From assembly GCA_039984715.1 (NCBI GenBank), contig JBDWUA010000014.1, forward strand, positions 248,001-312,000: 64,000 bases of DNA, written 5' to 3'. How positions within the stretch are numbered: position 1 is the first letter of the stretch; every line of letters begins with the position of its first letter. A program made the translations under genes and the position numbers. The stretch is from JABSSA01 sp039984715. GTDB lineage: Bacteria; Pseudomonadota; Alphaproteobacteria; Rhodobacterales; Rhodobacteraceae. A model generated the notes under the pieces. That model saw only the letters and a list, made by a program, of their open reading frames with translations, made no database searches and had not been told where the DNA came from. Of this stretch, positions 16,832-25,771 are shown piece after piece.

Positions 16832-17410
16832 ATGTTAAAAAAGCTTTATAATTGGACCCTTTCGTTGGCGGAACATCCGCGCGCGCTATGGGCGCTCGCG
16901 ATCGTTTCATTTGCCGAAAGCTCGGTTTTCCCAATCCCGCCCGACATTTTGATGATTCCTATGATTCTCGCGCGCCCGTCGCGTGCTTGGGTGATTGCCG
17001 GGGTCGCCCTGGTGGCTTCTGTACTGGGGGGTATGCTGGGTTACGCTATCGGTGCCTTTGCTTGGGAAGGCTTAGGGCAACCCATCTTGGCCGCTTTGGG
17101 CAAAGCGGAGTCGATGGAAGCCTTTAATACACGTTTCAACGACTTTGGTTTTTGGGCTGTGCTGACCGCCGGGATCACACCCTTTCCGTATAAAGTCATC
17201 ACTATCATGTCCGGTTGGACCGGCATGCCGTTAGTTACGTTCATCATGACATCGATTTTAGCCCGCGGATTGCGGTTTTATATCGTTGCCACCCTGCTGC
17301 GTCTTTACGGCGAGCCAATTCGCGACTTTATTGAACGACGTTTGGGTCTGGTTTTTGTGGCCTTCGTTGTCGTTTTGGTCGGCGGCTTTCTCGCGGCGGG
17401 GCACCTATGA
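16832..17410 (+). CDS. YqaA/DedA-like membrane protein
   Basis: 192 residues with about five membrane segments and the VTT (SNARE-associated) type motifs FPIPPDILMIP (about 34-44) and GITPFPYKVITI. The family acts in membrane homeostasis and possibly lipid scrambling. ATG 16832 begins at the MLKKLYNWTL motif where family members usually start; ATG 16793 has a better ribosome site (AGAGGC) and would add 13 residues, so the start is uncertain. The stop overlaps the dsbB start (ATGA), a likely two-gene operon. Confidence 0.85.
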   Translation: MLKKLYNWTLSLAEHPRALWALAIVSFAESSVFPIPPDILMIPMILARPSRAWVIAGVALVASVLGGMLGYAIGAFAWEGLGQPILAALGKAESMEAFNTRFNDFGFWAVLTAGITPFPYKVITIMSGWTGMPLVTFIMTSILARGLRFYIVATLLRLYGEPIRDFIERRLGLVFVAFVVVLVGGFLAAGHL

Positions 17411-17865
17411 CACGGCTAGGTCGCGTCGGATTTGCCGCTGGTGGTTCATTGGCGCTCTTACTTGGCGCTTTTGCCTTTCAGCATTGGGGCGGATTGGCTC
17501 CATGTAAGATGTGCATCTGGCAACGTTATCCCCATGTCGCCGCTATTGCGCTGGGGGCGTTGTTCTTTTTCGTCCCGTCTCCAATTCTATTGGCTCTGGG
17601 CGCTTTGGCGGCACTCATCACCGCCGGAATTGGCGCATACCATGTCGGCGTCGAACAAAAGTGGTGGGAAGGTCCCACCTCATGCTCTGGTGGCAATGTC
17701 AGCGCTTTAAACGCCGACGAATTATTCAATCAAATCATGGCTGCCCCCCTTGTGCGTTGCGATGACATCGCCTGGAGCCTTGCGGGCATATCAATGGCGG
17801 GTTGGAATGCCCTTTTTTCGCTTTTGCTGGCCTGTTTCTGGATTACGGCACTGAAACGCGACTAG
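17407..17865 (+). CDS. dsbB: Disulfide bond formation protein DsbB
   Basis: An inner-membrane quinone reductase that reoxidises DsbA. 152 residues with four membrane helices. The first periplasmic loop has the redox pair C33/C36 (CKMC), and the second has C93 and C118, so all four essential cysteines are present. It begins within the stop of the YqaA-like gene. Its TAG stop shares a CTAG with the stop of the convergent Lrp-type regulator. A DsbA-like thiol protein is encoded at 60176. Confidence 0.92.
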   Translation: MTRLGRVGFAAGGSLALLLGAFAFQHWGGLAPCKMCIWQRYPHVAAIALGALFFFVPSPILLALGALAALITAGIGAYHVGVEQKWWEGPTSCSGGNVSALNADELFNQIMAAPLVRCDDIAWSLAGISMAGWNALFSLLLACFWITALKRD

Positions 17866-18299
17866 GTCGACTTTCGCGTCGACAAAAGCAAACTTGTTTC
17901 CGAGGCTACAATTCCCTCCAAACGACGAATGCGAAACAACACCTCATCAAAGTCTTGCAAACTTGACGTTCCGATTTCGCAAATCACATCCCAGCGGCCA
18001 TGTGTTGACCAAAGATTGCGCACCTCAGAAAACCCATTGAGTTGACGTAAAATCCGCTCCGTGCCGCGTCCTTCAATGGCAATCATCATCAGACCGCGCA
18101 CTGGGTCTTTGGCGACGTCCTCACGCGTGACGACAGAAAACCCGACGATATCGCCGCGTGCCTGCATCTTTTCCAGTCGCGTGCGAACTGTTGCCCGCCC
18201 GATTCCTAATTCTGCCGATAAGTCACTGAGGGATGCGCGTACGTTGTGACGCAGTGACGACAAAAGGTTTTTGTCCATTTCGTCCATCGAACTATCCAT
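17862..18299 (-). CDS. Lrp/AsnC-type regulator, likely controlling arginine catabolism
   Basis: 145 residues with an N-terminal AsnC helix-turn-helix (about 1-60; LSAELGIGRATVRTRLEKM) and a C-terminal RAM ligand-binding domain (about 70-140). Several in-frame upstream starts exist (18344, 18347); ATG 18299 gives the usual family length. It is divergent from arginase and ornithine cyclodeaminase. By analogy with other Lrp-type regulators next to such genes, it probably senses arginine or ornithine and activates them. The intergenic region holds AAGTGACC and AAGTGATC repeats (18323-18340, read on the minus strand), possible binding sites. Confidence 0.87.
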   Translation of the reverse strand: MDSSMDEMDKNLLSSLRHNVRASLSDLSAELGIGRATVRTRLEKMQARGDIVGFSVVTREDVAKDPVRGLMMIAIEGRGTERILRQLNGFSEVRNLWSTHGRWDVICEIGTSSLQDFDEVLFRIRRLEGIVASETSLLLSTRKST

Positions 18300-18392
18300 T
18301 TTGATACATTGCATACCAAATTGATCACTTTGGTCACTTAACATCAACTCAATTCGACATCACCATGGGCTGAAACCTTGAAGGAGCCTGTC

Positions 18393-19316
18393 ATGTCCAA
18401 ACCCCGCATTACCTTGATCGGCGCACCAATTGACTGTGGGAAACGCAGAAACGGGTGCCTTATGGGTCCTGACAGCCTGCGCACGGCTGGTTTGGGCGAA
18501 AGCATCACAGCATTGGGTTATTCCGTTAAGGATCTGGGAGACTTGGATCCCGGCCCCATTGATTTGAAGGATGAAGATCACCTTCATGCCAAATCCGCCG
18601 TGATCGCGTGGCAAAAAACGCTGTCCAGCGCGATGCGGGATCGGATGCAAACTGACCTTCCGATCTTTATGGGCGGTGATCATGCAATGGCGTTAGGAAC
18701 ATTGCACGGTGCGGCAGAACACGCAGCGTTGGTTGGGCGTCCCCTGTTTGTGCTTTGGCTGGATGCGCACACTGATTACCACACATTGGACACGACACGG
18801 TCCGGCAATTTGCATGGAACCCCGATGGGATATGTAACCGGACGCGCCGGGTTCGATGGGTTCCCTGACGTTCCACATCCCATTCCGTTGGATCAGGTTT
18901 GTATGATTGGATTACGTTCCGTGGATGCCGCCGAAAAGGCGGCCCTGCAAGAAAGCAAGTTTCACAACGTGGACATGCGCGCCATTGATGAGGGTGGCAT
19001 CGTCCGCCCACTGAACGCGTTCCTCGATCAAGTCGCCGACGCCAATGGTCTGCTGCACGTGTCTTTTGATGTTGATTTCCTTGACCCTGAAGTCGCGCCA
19101 GCTGTTGGAACAACAGTTCCCGGCGGCGCAACCCTGCGTGAAGCCCACCTCGTCATGGAAATGTTAAGCGACCGCAATTTGATGTCCTCGATGGATATTG
19201 CAGAGCTTAATCCCTTTCTCGATGAACGCGGTCGAACAGCCTCCACGATTGTTGACCTGATCTCATCCGCGTTTGGGAAACGTATCTTTGATCGCCCAAC
19301 CCAAAGCGGCGCATGA
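18393..19316 (+). CDS. rocF: Arginase
   Basis: Hydrolyses arginine to ornithine and urea, with a two-manganese centre. 307 residues of the ureohydrolase family. The metal ligands are in place: H97 in GGDHAMA, D124, H126 and D128 in DAHTDYH, and D226/D228 in SFDVDFLDP. ATG 18393 has an AAGGAG ribosome site; the TTG at 18378 is less likely. Ornithine cyclodeaminase follows after 162 bases, so the pair takes arginine to proline. The divergent Lrp-type gene is the probable regulator. Confidence 0.92.
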   Translation: MSKPRITLIGAPIDCGKRRNGCLMGPDSLRTAGLGESITALGYSVKDLGDLDPGPIDLKDEDHLHAKSAVIAWQKTLSSAMRDRMQTDLPIFMGGDHAMALGTLHGAAEHAALVGRPLFVLWLDAHTDYHTLDTTRSGNLHGTPMGYVTGRAGFDGFPDVPHPIPLDQVCMIGLRSVDAAEKAALQESKFHNVDMRAIDEGGIVRPLNAFLDQVADANGLLHVSFDVDFLDPEVAPAVGTTVPGGATLREAHLVMEMLSDRNLMSSMDIAELNPFLDERGRTASTIVDLISSAFGKRIFDRPTQSGA

Positions 19317-19478
19317 TTACGTTTTCGAAACCATCGTTTCAGACAAAACTTGGATGGCAATGCACGGACCCAAACATTCGCATTGTCGACGATTGATCCG
19401 CTCCGCCCAAAACGAAACGAATAATCCGGGGCTTAGACTGCCCCTTCCCCTCGGCCAATCCCTAGAAAGGACACGACG

Positions 19479-20531
19479 ATGCTTGGACCCTCTGAAAAGG
19501 CACTGGTTCCGTTTGTATCTGTTGACCAGATGATGCAGCTAATCCATCACACCGGATTGCCAAACATGTTGATCGGGTTGGCAGAATATATCGAAGCGGA
19601 TTTTCTTCGCTGGGAAAGTTTCGACAAAACGCCGCGCATTGCCTGTCATTCTGCGGAAGGCGCAATCGAATTGATGCCCACGTCCGATGGCAACATCTAT
19701 GGGTTTAAATATGTGAACGGGCATCCCAAAAACACGCAGGACGGATTGCAAACCGTGACCGCGTTCGGATTGTTGGCTGATGTCGCAACTGGGTATCCTG
19801 TCTTATTTAGCGAAATGACTATGCTTACCGCATTGCGCACTGCCGCCACGTCGGCACTGGTTGCCAAAAAGCTTGCACCGCAGGGGGCGAGCACGATGGC
19901 GATGATTGGCAACGGCGCACAATCCGAATTTCAAAGCCTCGCAATGAAGGCAATTGCCGGCATAAAGTCCGTGCGTCTTTACGACATTGACCGTAACGCC
20001 AGCGAAAAATGTGCTGCAAATCTCGCCAATAACGGGCTTGATGTCACACTCTGCCAAAGCCCAGAAGAAGCCATTCAAGGCGCGCAAATATTAACGACCT
20101 GCACCGCAGACAAAAAATACGCGACCATCCTTAGTGACAACATGGTCGGATCCGGCGTTCACATAAACGCAATTGGTGGCGACTGCCCGGGCAAAACAGA
20201 ATTGGCCCCTGCGATTTTACACCGCTCAGACATTTTCGTGGAATACCCACCACAAACACGCATCGAAGGCGACATCCAGCAATTGGCGGATGATCACCCC
20301 GTAACGGAACTGTGGGAGGTTTTTGCAGGCCGTAAAGCGGGGCGGACCTCAAACAGTCAAATCACCATCTTTGACAGCGTCGGCTTCGCAATCGAGGATT
20401 TTTCCGCTCTGCGCTATGTCCGCGACTCAATACACAACACGTCCTTTTACACCGCTTTGGACATGCTGGCCGATCCGGACGATCCACGCGATCTGTTTGG
20501 TATGCTGTCACGCGCCGCCCCGTCGGCTTGA
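19479..20531 (+). CDS. ocd: Ornithine cyclodeaminase
   Basis: Converts ornithine to proline and ammonia using NAD. 350 residues of the OCD/mu-crystallin family with a Rossmann segment MIGNGAQSEFQ (about 144-154) and the family-typical KYVNGHPKN and GADCPGKTEL-like segment (here GGDCPGKTEL). A clear AAAGGA site precedes ATG 19479. It acts directly after arginase in the same orientation. A strong terminator follows at 20609. Related lysine or alanine cyclodeaminases are possible but the arginase neighbour favours ornithine. Confidence 0.9.
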   Translation: MLGPSEKALVPFVSVDQMMQLIHHTGLPNMLIGLAEYIEADFLRWESFDKTPRIACHSAEGAIELMPTSDGNIYGFKYVNGHPKNTQDGLQTVTAFGLLADVATGYPVLFSEMTMLTALRTAATSALVAKKLAPQGASTMAMIGNGAQSEFQSLAMKAIAGIKSVRLYDIDRNASEKCAANLANNGLDVTLCQSPEEAIQGAQILTTCTADKKYATILSDNMVGSGVHINAIGGDCPGKTELAPAILHRSDIFVEYPPQTRIEGDIQQLADDHPVTELWEVFAGRKAGRTSNSQITIFDSVGFAIEDFSALRYVRDSIHNTSFYTALDMLADPDDPRDLFGMLSRAAPSA

Positions 20532-20608
20532 ACACACACGGCGCAATGCGCGCCAAATCCAGAATCGTGTGTGCGCGCAAGCGCACTCCATTTGGGAACA
20601 CCACAGAC

Positions 20609-20642
20609 AAAAAAAGCGCGCCCAGTTAGGCGCGCTTTTTTT
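20609..20642. terminator. Bidirectional terminator between ocd and dksA
   Basis: Stem GCGCGCC/GGCGCGC (20616-20622 with 20629-20635), loop CAGTTA, flanked by seven A on the left and seven T on the right, so it works on both strands for the convergent genes. Confidence 0.92.
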
Positions 20643-20661
20643 ATCATCATCCGTTAGGTGA

Positions 20662-21084
20662 TTATTCGTCCCGGTGAACTTTCTCGCGACGCTCGTGACG
20701 TTCTTGCGCCTCAAGGCTCATGGTGGCGATTGGACGTGCATCCAAACGTTTCAGCGAAATCGGTTCGCCCGTCACGCTGCAATATCCAAACTCGCCTTCG
20801 TCGATCCGGCGCAAAGCAGAATCAATCTTGGCAACAAGTTTGCGTTGGCGATCTCGTGTGCGCAATTCTAACGCTCTGTCGGTTTCCTCGCTTGCTCGAT
20901 CTGCAATGTCAGGAATGTTTCGTGTCCCGTCTTGCAAGCCTTCAATTGTGTCGCGACTTCCCGCCAAAAGTTCATTTTTCCATTGAAATAACTTACGTCG
21001 AAAATACTCGACTTGGCGGTCATTCATGAATGGTTCGTCTTCAGCCGGTCGGTAGTCATCAGGTAAAAAAACTTCCTGCTTCAT
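20662..21084 (-). CDS. dksA: RNA polymerase-binding factor DksA, single-cysteine form
   Basis: Binds the secondary channel of RNA polymerase and with ppGpp retunes transcription in starvation. 140 residues: a coiled coil (about 25-95, acidic tip NIPDIADRASEE) and a C-terminal finger segment GYCSVTGEPISLKRLDARP. Only one of the four zinc-binding cysteines remains; this is known for alphaproteobacterial DksA such as that of Rhodobacter sphaeroides. ATG 21084 has a GAGGGG site and fits the family N-terminus; ATG 21117, with an AGGAG site, would add 11 residues. It converges on ocd. Confidence 0.9.
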   Translation of the reverse strand: MKQEVFLPDDYRPAEDEPFMNDRQVEYFRRKLFQWKNELLAGSRDTIEGLQDGTRNIPDIADRASEETDRALELRTRDRQRKLVAKIDSALRRIDEGEFGYCSVTGEPISLKRLDARPIATMSLEAQERHERREKVHRDE

Positions 21085-21257
21085 ATCGTTCCCCTCAATA
21101 CGACTGGCTTCGTTCATGGCACTCTCCTAAGGTCATCCCCGCCAGCTTCCCTGATGCTGCATCTACCTGTATCCATGTCGATTGTCACTACACAATTCTG
21201 CACTTCAATGGCTAAAAGGTGTATGCCATCGCTATTGTTCGGGAAAGGGAAACCATT

Positions 21258-22097
21258 ATGAAATTTCAAGGCACTGCAGGATATGTAGCCACTGACGACC
21301 TCACGATGGCGGTTAACGCTGCGGTAACTTTGGAACGCCCCCTACTCGTCAAAGGGGAACCTGGCACTGGCAAGACAGAATTGGCCAAACAGGTGGCGCA
21401 AGCGCTGGACCTTGAAATGTATGAATGGAACGTCAAATCGACGACGCGTGCTCAGCAAGGCTTGTACGAATACGACGCCGTCAGTCGATTGCGGGACAGC
21501 CAATTGGGCGATGACCGGGTTAACGATGTGAAAAACTACATCCGCAAGGGCAAGCTGTGGCAAGCTTTTGACGCGGACAAAAAAGTGGTGCTGTTGATCG
21601 ACGAAGTCGACAAGGCGGACATCGAATTTCCGAACGATCTGCTGCAAGAAATCGATAAGATGGAATTCCACGTCTATGAGACCGGTGAGACCATCAAAGC
21701 CAAACACAGGCCCATCGTGATCATCACGTCTAACAACGAAAAAGAACTGCCCGATGCCTTTCTGCGCCGGTGCTTTTTCCACTACATCCGCTTTCCCGAC
21801 ATGGACACGATGCGCAAAATTGTCGAAGTCCATCACCCCGGTATCAAAGAAGGGTTGCTGACGACTGCCCTGACTCAGTTCTTTGAAATACGTGATCAGG
21901 CCGGTTTGAAAAAGAAACCGTCGACATCCGAAGTTTTGGATTGGTTGAAACTGCTTCTTGCTGAAGACATGACCGCCGAAGACCTTAAACGTGACGGCGC
22001 ATCAAGCTTGCCAAAGCTGCACGGCGCCTTGTTGAAAAACGAACAAGACGTCCACCTGTTCGAACGCCTCGCCTTCATGGCACGAGGTCAACGGTAA
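21258..22097 (+). CDS. MoxR-family AAA+ ATPase
   Basis: 279 residues of a MoxR chaperone-like ATPase. Walker A is GEPGTGKTEL (about 33-42), Walker B is VVLLIDEVDKAD (about 111-122), then a sensor segment ITSNNEKELPDAFLRRCFF. MoxR ATPases act with VWA-domain proteins to mature or insert metals into enzymes. The matching VWA gene is at 24443, separated here by three short genes. ATG 21258 has a GGGAAAGGG site. A GC hairpin at 22150-22168 without a T run follows. The client is unknown. Confidence 0.9.
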   Translation: MKFQGTAGYVATDDLTMAVNAAVTLERPLLVKGEPGTGKTELAKQVAQALDLEMYEWNVKSTTRAQQGLYEYDAVSRLRDSQLGDDRVNDVKNYIRKGKLWQAFDADKKVVLLIDEVDKADIEFPNDLLQEIDKMEFHVYETGETIKAKHRPIVIITSNNEKELPDAFLRRCFFHYIRFPDMDTMRKIVEVHHPGIKEGLLTTALTQFFEIRDQAGLKKKPSTSEVLDWLKLLLAEDMTAEDLKRDGASSLPKLHGALLKNEQDVHLFERLAFMARGQR

Positions 22098-22374
22098 TCG
22101 TCAGACTTGGGTTTGGCGCATCGATTGCCGTTCAGGTTGGGTATCAATTGACGCGCTTACGGCGCGTCATCCCCCGCTGGATGTCCCGTCGAACATCCAA
22201 ACTCGACATTAATGACACATCGGATCGCATTTATACGTCACAAATGGCAATTGTTAGAAAACTCTAAACAATTGCTGGTCTGGCCTCAAAAATTTGCCTT
22301 AAAGTGAATTCAATATCTCGGGTGAGAGGCGAAAAGCCCAAAATACCCACGTCTGAATGAGGCAGGCAGGCAAT

Positions 22375-22833
22375 ATGAGTGGAAAAAGCGCGGTAAAAGT
22401 GCGTCCGCTGACCCGTGCAGATCGTCCCGATTGGGATCGTCTGTGGGAAGCGTATTTGGCATTTTATGAAACGTCTCGCCCTGGTGAGATTTTCGACACC
22501 TATTTCGAACGTTTACTTGGGGACGACCCACAGGACTTCAACGCATTGGTGGCCGAAGTCGACGGCCAACTTGTCGGACTGACCCATTACTTGTTTCACC
22601 GTCATGGCTGGCGTGTGGAAAACGTGTGTTACCTGCAAGACCTCTATGCCGACCCTGACATACGAGGCGTTGGCGTTGGCCGCGCGCTGATCGAAGGGGT
22701 TTACGCCGCCGCAGACGCCGCCGGATGTCCATCTGTGTATTGGCTGACGCAAGACTTCAACACGCACGCTCGCAAGTTATACGACCGGATCGGTCGCCTT
22801 AGCCCTTTCATTAAATATGAACGCGCCGACTAA
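22375..22833 (+). CDS. GNAT-family N-acetyltransferase
   Basis: 152 residues with the GNAT fold. LQDLYADPDIRGVGVGRAL (about 87-105) contains the acetyl-CoA pyrophosphate loop (R-G-V-G-V-G), and the C-terminus THARKLYDRIG is the usual helix near the active site. ATG 22375 follows an AGGCAGG site; ATG 22357 is an alternative. It sits between the MoxR and VWA genes, in the same orientation, and its stop lies next to the start of the DUF2927 lipoprotein. Substrate unknown. Confidence 0.87.
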   Translation: MSGKSAVKVRPLTRADRPDWDRLWEAYLAFYETSRPGEIFDTYFERLLGDDPQDFNALVAEVDGQLVGLTHYLFHRHGWRVENVCYLQDLYADPDIRGVGVGRALIEGVYAAADAAGCPSVYWLTQDFNTHARKLYDRIGRLSPFIKYERAD

Positions 22834-22834
22834 G

Positions 22835-24202
22835 ATGCACAAATTTGCCCTCCCTCTCGCTTTGCTACTGAATGCGTGTGTCCCAGTAACTCCAGCAGAC
22901 ACTCCGACGCGCGCGTTTGTTCCAACAGTCAATTTGCCGCCAATGAAAACATTTGGCGCGCCCAAGCCAACAGCGACGCAAAAATCAAACAGTGATATCG
23001 CACTGGATTTCATCGAACTTGGGTTTCAACTGGAAAGCGGGCGCGAACTGCCGATCTTTACCCGCTTTGAAGGGCCGATCACCATACGCGTCACTGGGTC
23101 ACCTCCGATTTCGTTGACCAGCGATCTGAACCGTCTTGTTTATAGATTGGAACGTGAGGCCGGGATCAAACTTGACCAAGTGTCCGCGTCCCAACCTGCG
23201 AACATCACAATCGAAGCTGTGTCTCGCGCTGATATTCGCGACGTGCTGCCAAATGCCGCCTGCTTCGTTGTTCCCAACATCTCAACCATTTCTGAATACA
23301 AAACCGTCCGCCGCACGTCCAAAGCACAATGGTCAGCATTGCAAACTCGCGAACGTGTGGCGATTTTTCTGCCCAATGACGCAAGCCCTCAAGAAGTGCG
23401 CGATTGCCTGCACGAAGAGCTGGCCCAAGCACTGGGGCCGCTTAATGATTTATATCGTCTGCCCGACAGCGTGTTTAACGACGATAATGTGCACACGGTT
23501 CTGACCGGTTTCGATATGCTGATACTCAAGGCTTATTACGACCCTGCCCTGAAATCTGGCATGACACGCGGACAAGTTGCGCAAACGCTTCCGTCTATCC
23601 TTGCTCGGATCAATCCGCTTGGCGAAGGGCGCCCCGTACAATTTTCAACACGCACCCCCGCCGCATGGAGCGAGTCGATCCAAGACGCCTTGGCGCATGG
23701 CTCTAAACCCGGCACACGGCGGAAGGCGGCGGAACGTGCACTGAAAATTTCACGCACAATGGGATGGACAGATCATCGACGGGCCTTTGCCCATTACGCC
23801 ATGGGGCGTGTGTTGTTGGCGACCGATCCGGAGGACGCTCAAAGCCATTTCAATAGAGCCGATCGGTTTTATGCTGGGACTCCGGGCGCGGGATTGCACC
23901 GTGCGTATGTTGCAACGCAATTGGCCGCATATGCGATATCGCAAGGCGATGGCGAACGCGCCATATTGTTGATCAATCCGCAGTTGGACTTGGCCGCACA
24001 AAATGAAAACGCAGCCCTGTTGTCGACCTTGATGTTACTGCGCGCCGAAGCATTGGAATTGTCAGGGCGATCTGGCGAGGCCAGCAGCGTCAGACTGGAC
24101 AGCCTTGGCTGGGCACGCTACGGGTTCGGCCCGGATTGGGCTGTTCGCGCAAAGCTGCGTGAAATCGGTGCTCTCAATCCGCTCAACGATGGGCGCGGAT
24201 AG
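22835..24202 (+). CDS. DUF2927 lipoprotein
   Basis: 455 residues. The N-terminus MHKFALPLALLLNACV carries a lipobox (LNAC), so it is probably a lipoprotein facing the periplasm. A DUF2927 domain covers about residues 60-260; its conserved core CLHEELAQALGPLNDLYRLP includes an HEExxQ pattern reminiscent of some zinc proteases, which is only suggestive. The C-terminal half is alpha-helical with TPR-like spacing. ATG 22835 places the signal peptide correctly; ATG 22817 would overlap the GNAT gene. Function unknown. Confidence 0.82.
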   Translation: MHKFALPLALLLNACVPVTPADTPTRAFVPTVNLPPMKTFGAPKPTATQKSNSDIALDFIELGFQLESGRELPIFTRFEGPITIRVTGSPPISLTSDLNRLVYRLEREAGIKLDQVSASQPANITIEAVSRADIRDVLPNAACFVVPNISTISEYKTVRRTSKAQWSALQTRERVAIFLPNDASPQEVRDCLHEELAQALGPLNDLYRLPDSVFNDDNVHTVLTGFDMLILKAYYDPALKSGMTRGQVAQTLPSILARINPLGEGRPVQFSTRTPAAWSESIQDALAHGSKPGTRRKAAERALKISRTMGWTDHRRAFAHYAMGRVLLATDPEDAQSHFNRADRFYAGTPGAGLHRAYVATQLAAYAISQGDGERAILLINPQLDLAAQNENAALLSTLMLLRAEALELSGRSGEASSVRLDSLGWARYGFGPDWAVRAKLREIGALNPLNDGRG

Positions 24203-24206
24203 GTAA

Positions 24207-24374
24207 ATGATCGTTTTAGGCACAGCACTTTTGGGCGCTATTCTGGGCGGGCTTCAGGCGCGCAAACGCAAGGGCAACAGCCTTGACCTTGCGCAACATG
24301 CTATTGCCTATGCCATTGCATTTGGATTGATCGGTATGATCATCACTGTATTTGTGCATCGCATGGTCGTCTGA
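24207..24374 (+). CDS. Small two-helix membrane protein, 55 residues
   Basis: Starts four bases after the preceding stop, behind a TAGGT site. Two hydrophobic stretches (about 1-14 and 33-52) flank a basic turn (QARKRKGNS), so it should be an inner-membrane hairpin. Similar short proteins occur in Roseobacter genomes under unreliable names. Its position in the MoxR-VWA run suggests a link with that system, but nothing more can be said. Confidence 0.7.
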   Translation: MIVLGTALLGAILGGLQARKRKGNSLDLAQHAIAYAIAFGLIGMIITVFVHRMVV

Positions 24375-24442
24375 GACCGCTGGCGGAACACTGGATGGCG
24401 CGCTAAGCTGACCAACAGAACCACCGGCAAGAGATACCATTC

Positions 24443-25630
24443 ATGTTCATCCCATTCTTTGAGCAACTTCGCAAAGCCGGTGTCCCGGTGTCTTTGCGAG
24501 AATTCCTGACGTTTCTTGAAGGCATGAAATCAGGTTTGGCAACCTATGACGTAGACGCGTTTTACTATCTTGCGCGCACATCAATGGTAAAAGACGAACG
24601 CAACATCGACAAGTTTGACCAAGCCTTTGCAGCGGCCTTTGAGGGGCTTGAAAACATCCAGTTGGATCAGATTCTGGAAGCCGTGGATATTCCTGCGGAC
24701 TGGTTGGAAAAGCTGGCTGAAAAACATCTAAGCGAAGAGGAACGTGCAGAAATCCAATCGCTTGGAGGGTTTGACAAGTTGATGGAAACCTTGCGCGAAC
24801 GTCTAGAAGAACAAAAAGGACGTCACCAAGGTGGCAGCAAATGGGTTGGAACGGCGGGCACTTCGCCCTTTGGCGCATATGGGTACAACCCCGAAGGCGT
24901 GCGGATCGGCCAAAAAGAAAGCCGCCATCAACGTGCAGTAAAAGTGTGGGACAAACGCGAATTTCGCAATCTTGATGACACTGTCGAACTGGGCACACGC
25001 AACATCAAAGTCGCTTTGAAACGGTTGCGCAAATGGGCGCGTGACGGCGCAGTCGAAGAATTGGACCTGCCCGGTACAATCCGATCTACCGCTGAAAATG
25101 GATATCTCGATGTCCAAACACGTCCCGAAAGACGTAACGCGGTTAAAGTCTTGCTGTTCTTGGATGTGGGCGGGTCAATGGACCCACACATCAAACTGGT
25201 CGAAGAACTGTTTTCCGCCGCGCGCACCGAATTCAAACATCTCGAATACTTCTATTTCCACAACTGCCTGTACGAAGGTGTCTGGCGCGACAACCGTCGT
25301 CGTTGGGATGCGCAAACCCCAACATGGGACGTGTTGCGCACCTATGGGCCGGAATACAAATGCATCTTTGTTGGCGATGCCAGTATGTCGCCCTACGAAA
25401 TTGCCTATCCGGGCGGTGCAAACGAACATTGGAACAAAGAGGCCGGGCAAGTGTGGCTGGCGAGGGCCCGCGATCAGTGGCCCTCAAATCTGTGGATCAA
25501 TCCGATCCCTGAAAACTATTGGGGGTACACGCATTCTGTGTCGATGATCCAAGATATTTTTGGGCCCGAACGGATGGTGACGATGACGCTGGAAGGCCTA
25601 AGCAAAGGCATGCGTGAGCTCACACGTTAA
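24443..25630 (+). CDS. VWA-domain protein (CoxE-like), MoxR partner
   Basis: 395 residues with a C-terminal von Willebrand A domain (about 225-390) whose metal-site motif is LDVGGSMD (DxGxS form) near residue 238. The N-terminal half is helical and charged. CoxE-type VWA proteins work with MoxR ATPases, here encoded at 21258 in the same direction. ATG 24443 has no strong ribosome site but is the only sensible start. The pair probably matures an unidentified enzyme or envelope complex. Confidence 0.88.
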   Translation: MFIPFFEQLRKAGVPVSLREFLTFLEGMKSGLATYDVDAFYYLARTSMVKDERNIDKFDQAFAAAFEGLENIQLDQILEAVDIPADWLEKLAEKHLSEEERAEIQSLGGFDKLMETLRERLEEQKGRHQGGSKWVGTAGTSPFGAYGYNPEGVRIGQKESRHQRAVKVWDKREFRNLDDTVELGTRNIKVALKRLRKWARDGAVEELDLPGTIRSTAENGYLDVQTRPERRNAVKVLLFLDVGGSMDPHIKLVEELFSAARTEFKHLEYFYFHNCLYEGVWRDNRRRWDAQTPTWDVLRTYGPEYKCIFVGDASMSPYEIAYPGGANEHWNKEAGQVWLARARDQWPSNLWINPIPENYWGYTHSVSMIQDIFGPERMVTMTLEGLSKGMRELTR

Positions 25631-25771
25631 TACACGCATTCATTCGCGTGATCTCGAGAACACCTGAAAATTGTGCTTAAATTTCCTCAAATTGGACCAA
25701 TCCATGCCGCAATTAAACGGCAAGGATCATCGTAACCAAGTCTATCTGTACCTGAGTATCGGGATTTAACG

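Noticed and set aside
22150..22168. Terminator after the MoxR gene
   Set aside because: GACGCGC/GCGCGTC hairpin without a T run; left unassigned.
22247..22275. Inverted repeat GCAATTGTTAG / CTAAACAATTGC
   Set aside because: One-base mismatch in length and low complexity; no clear role upstream of the GNAT gene.
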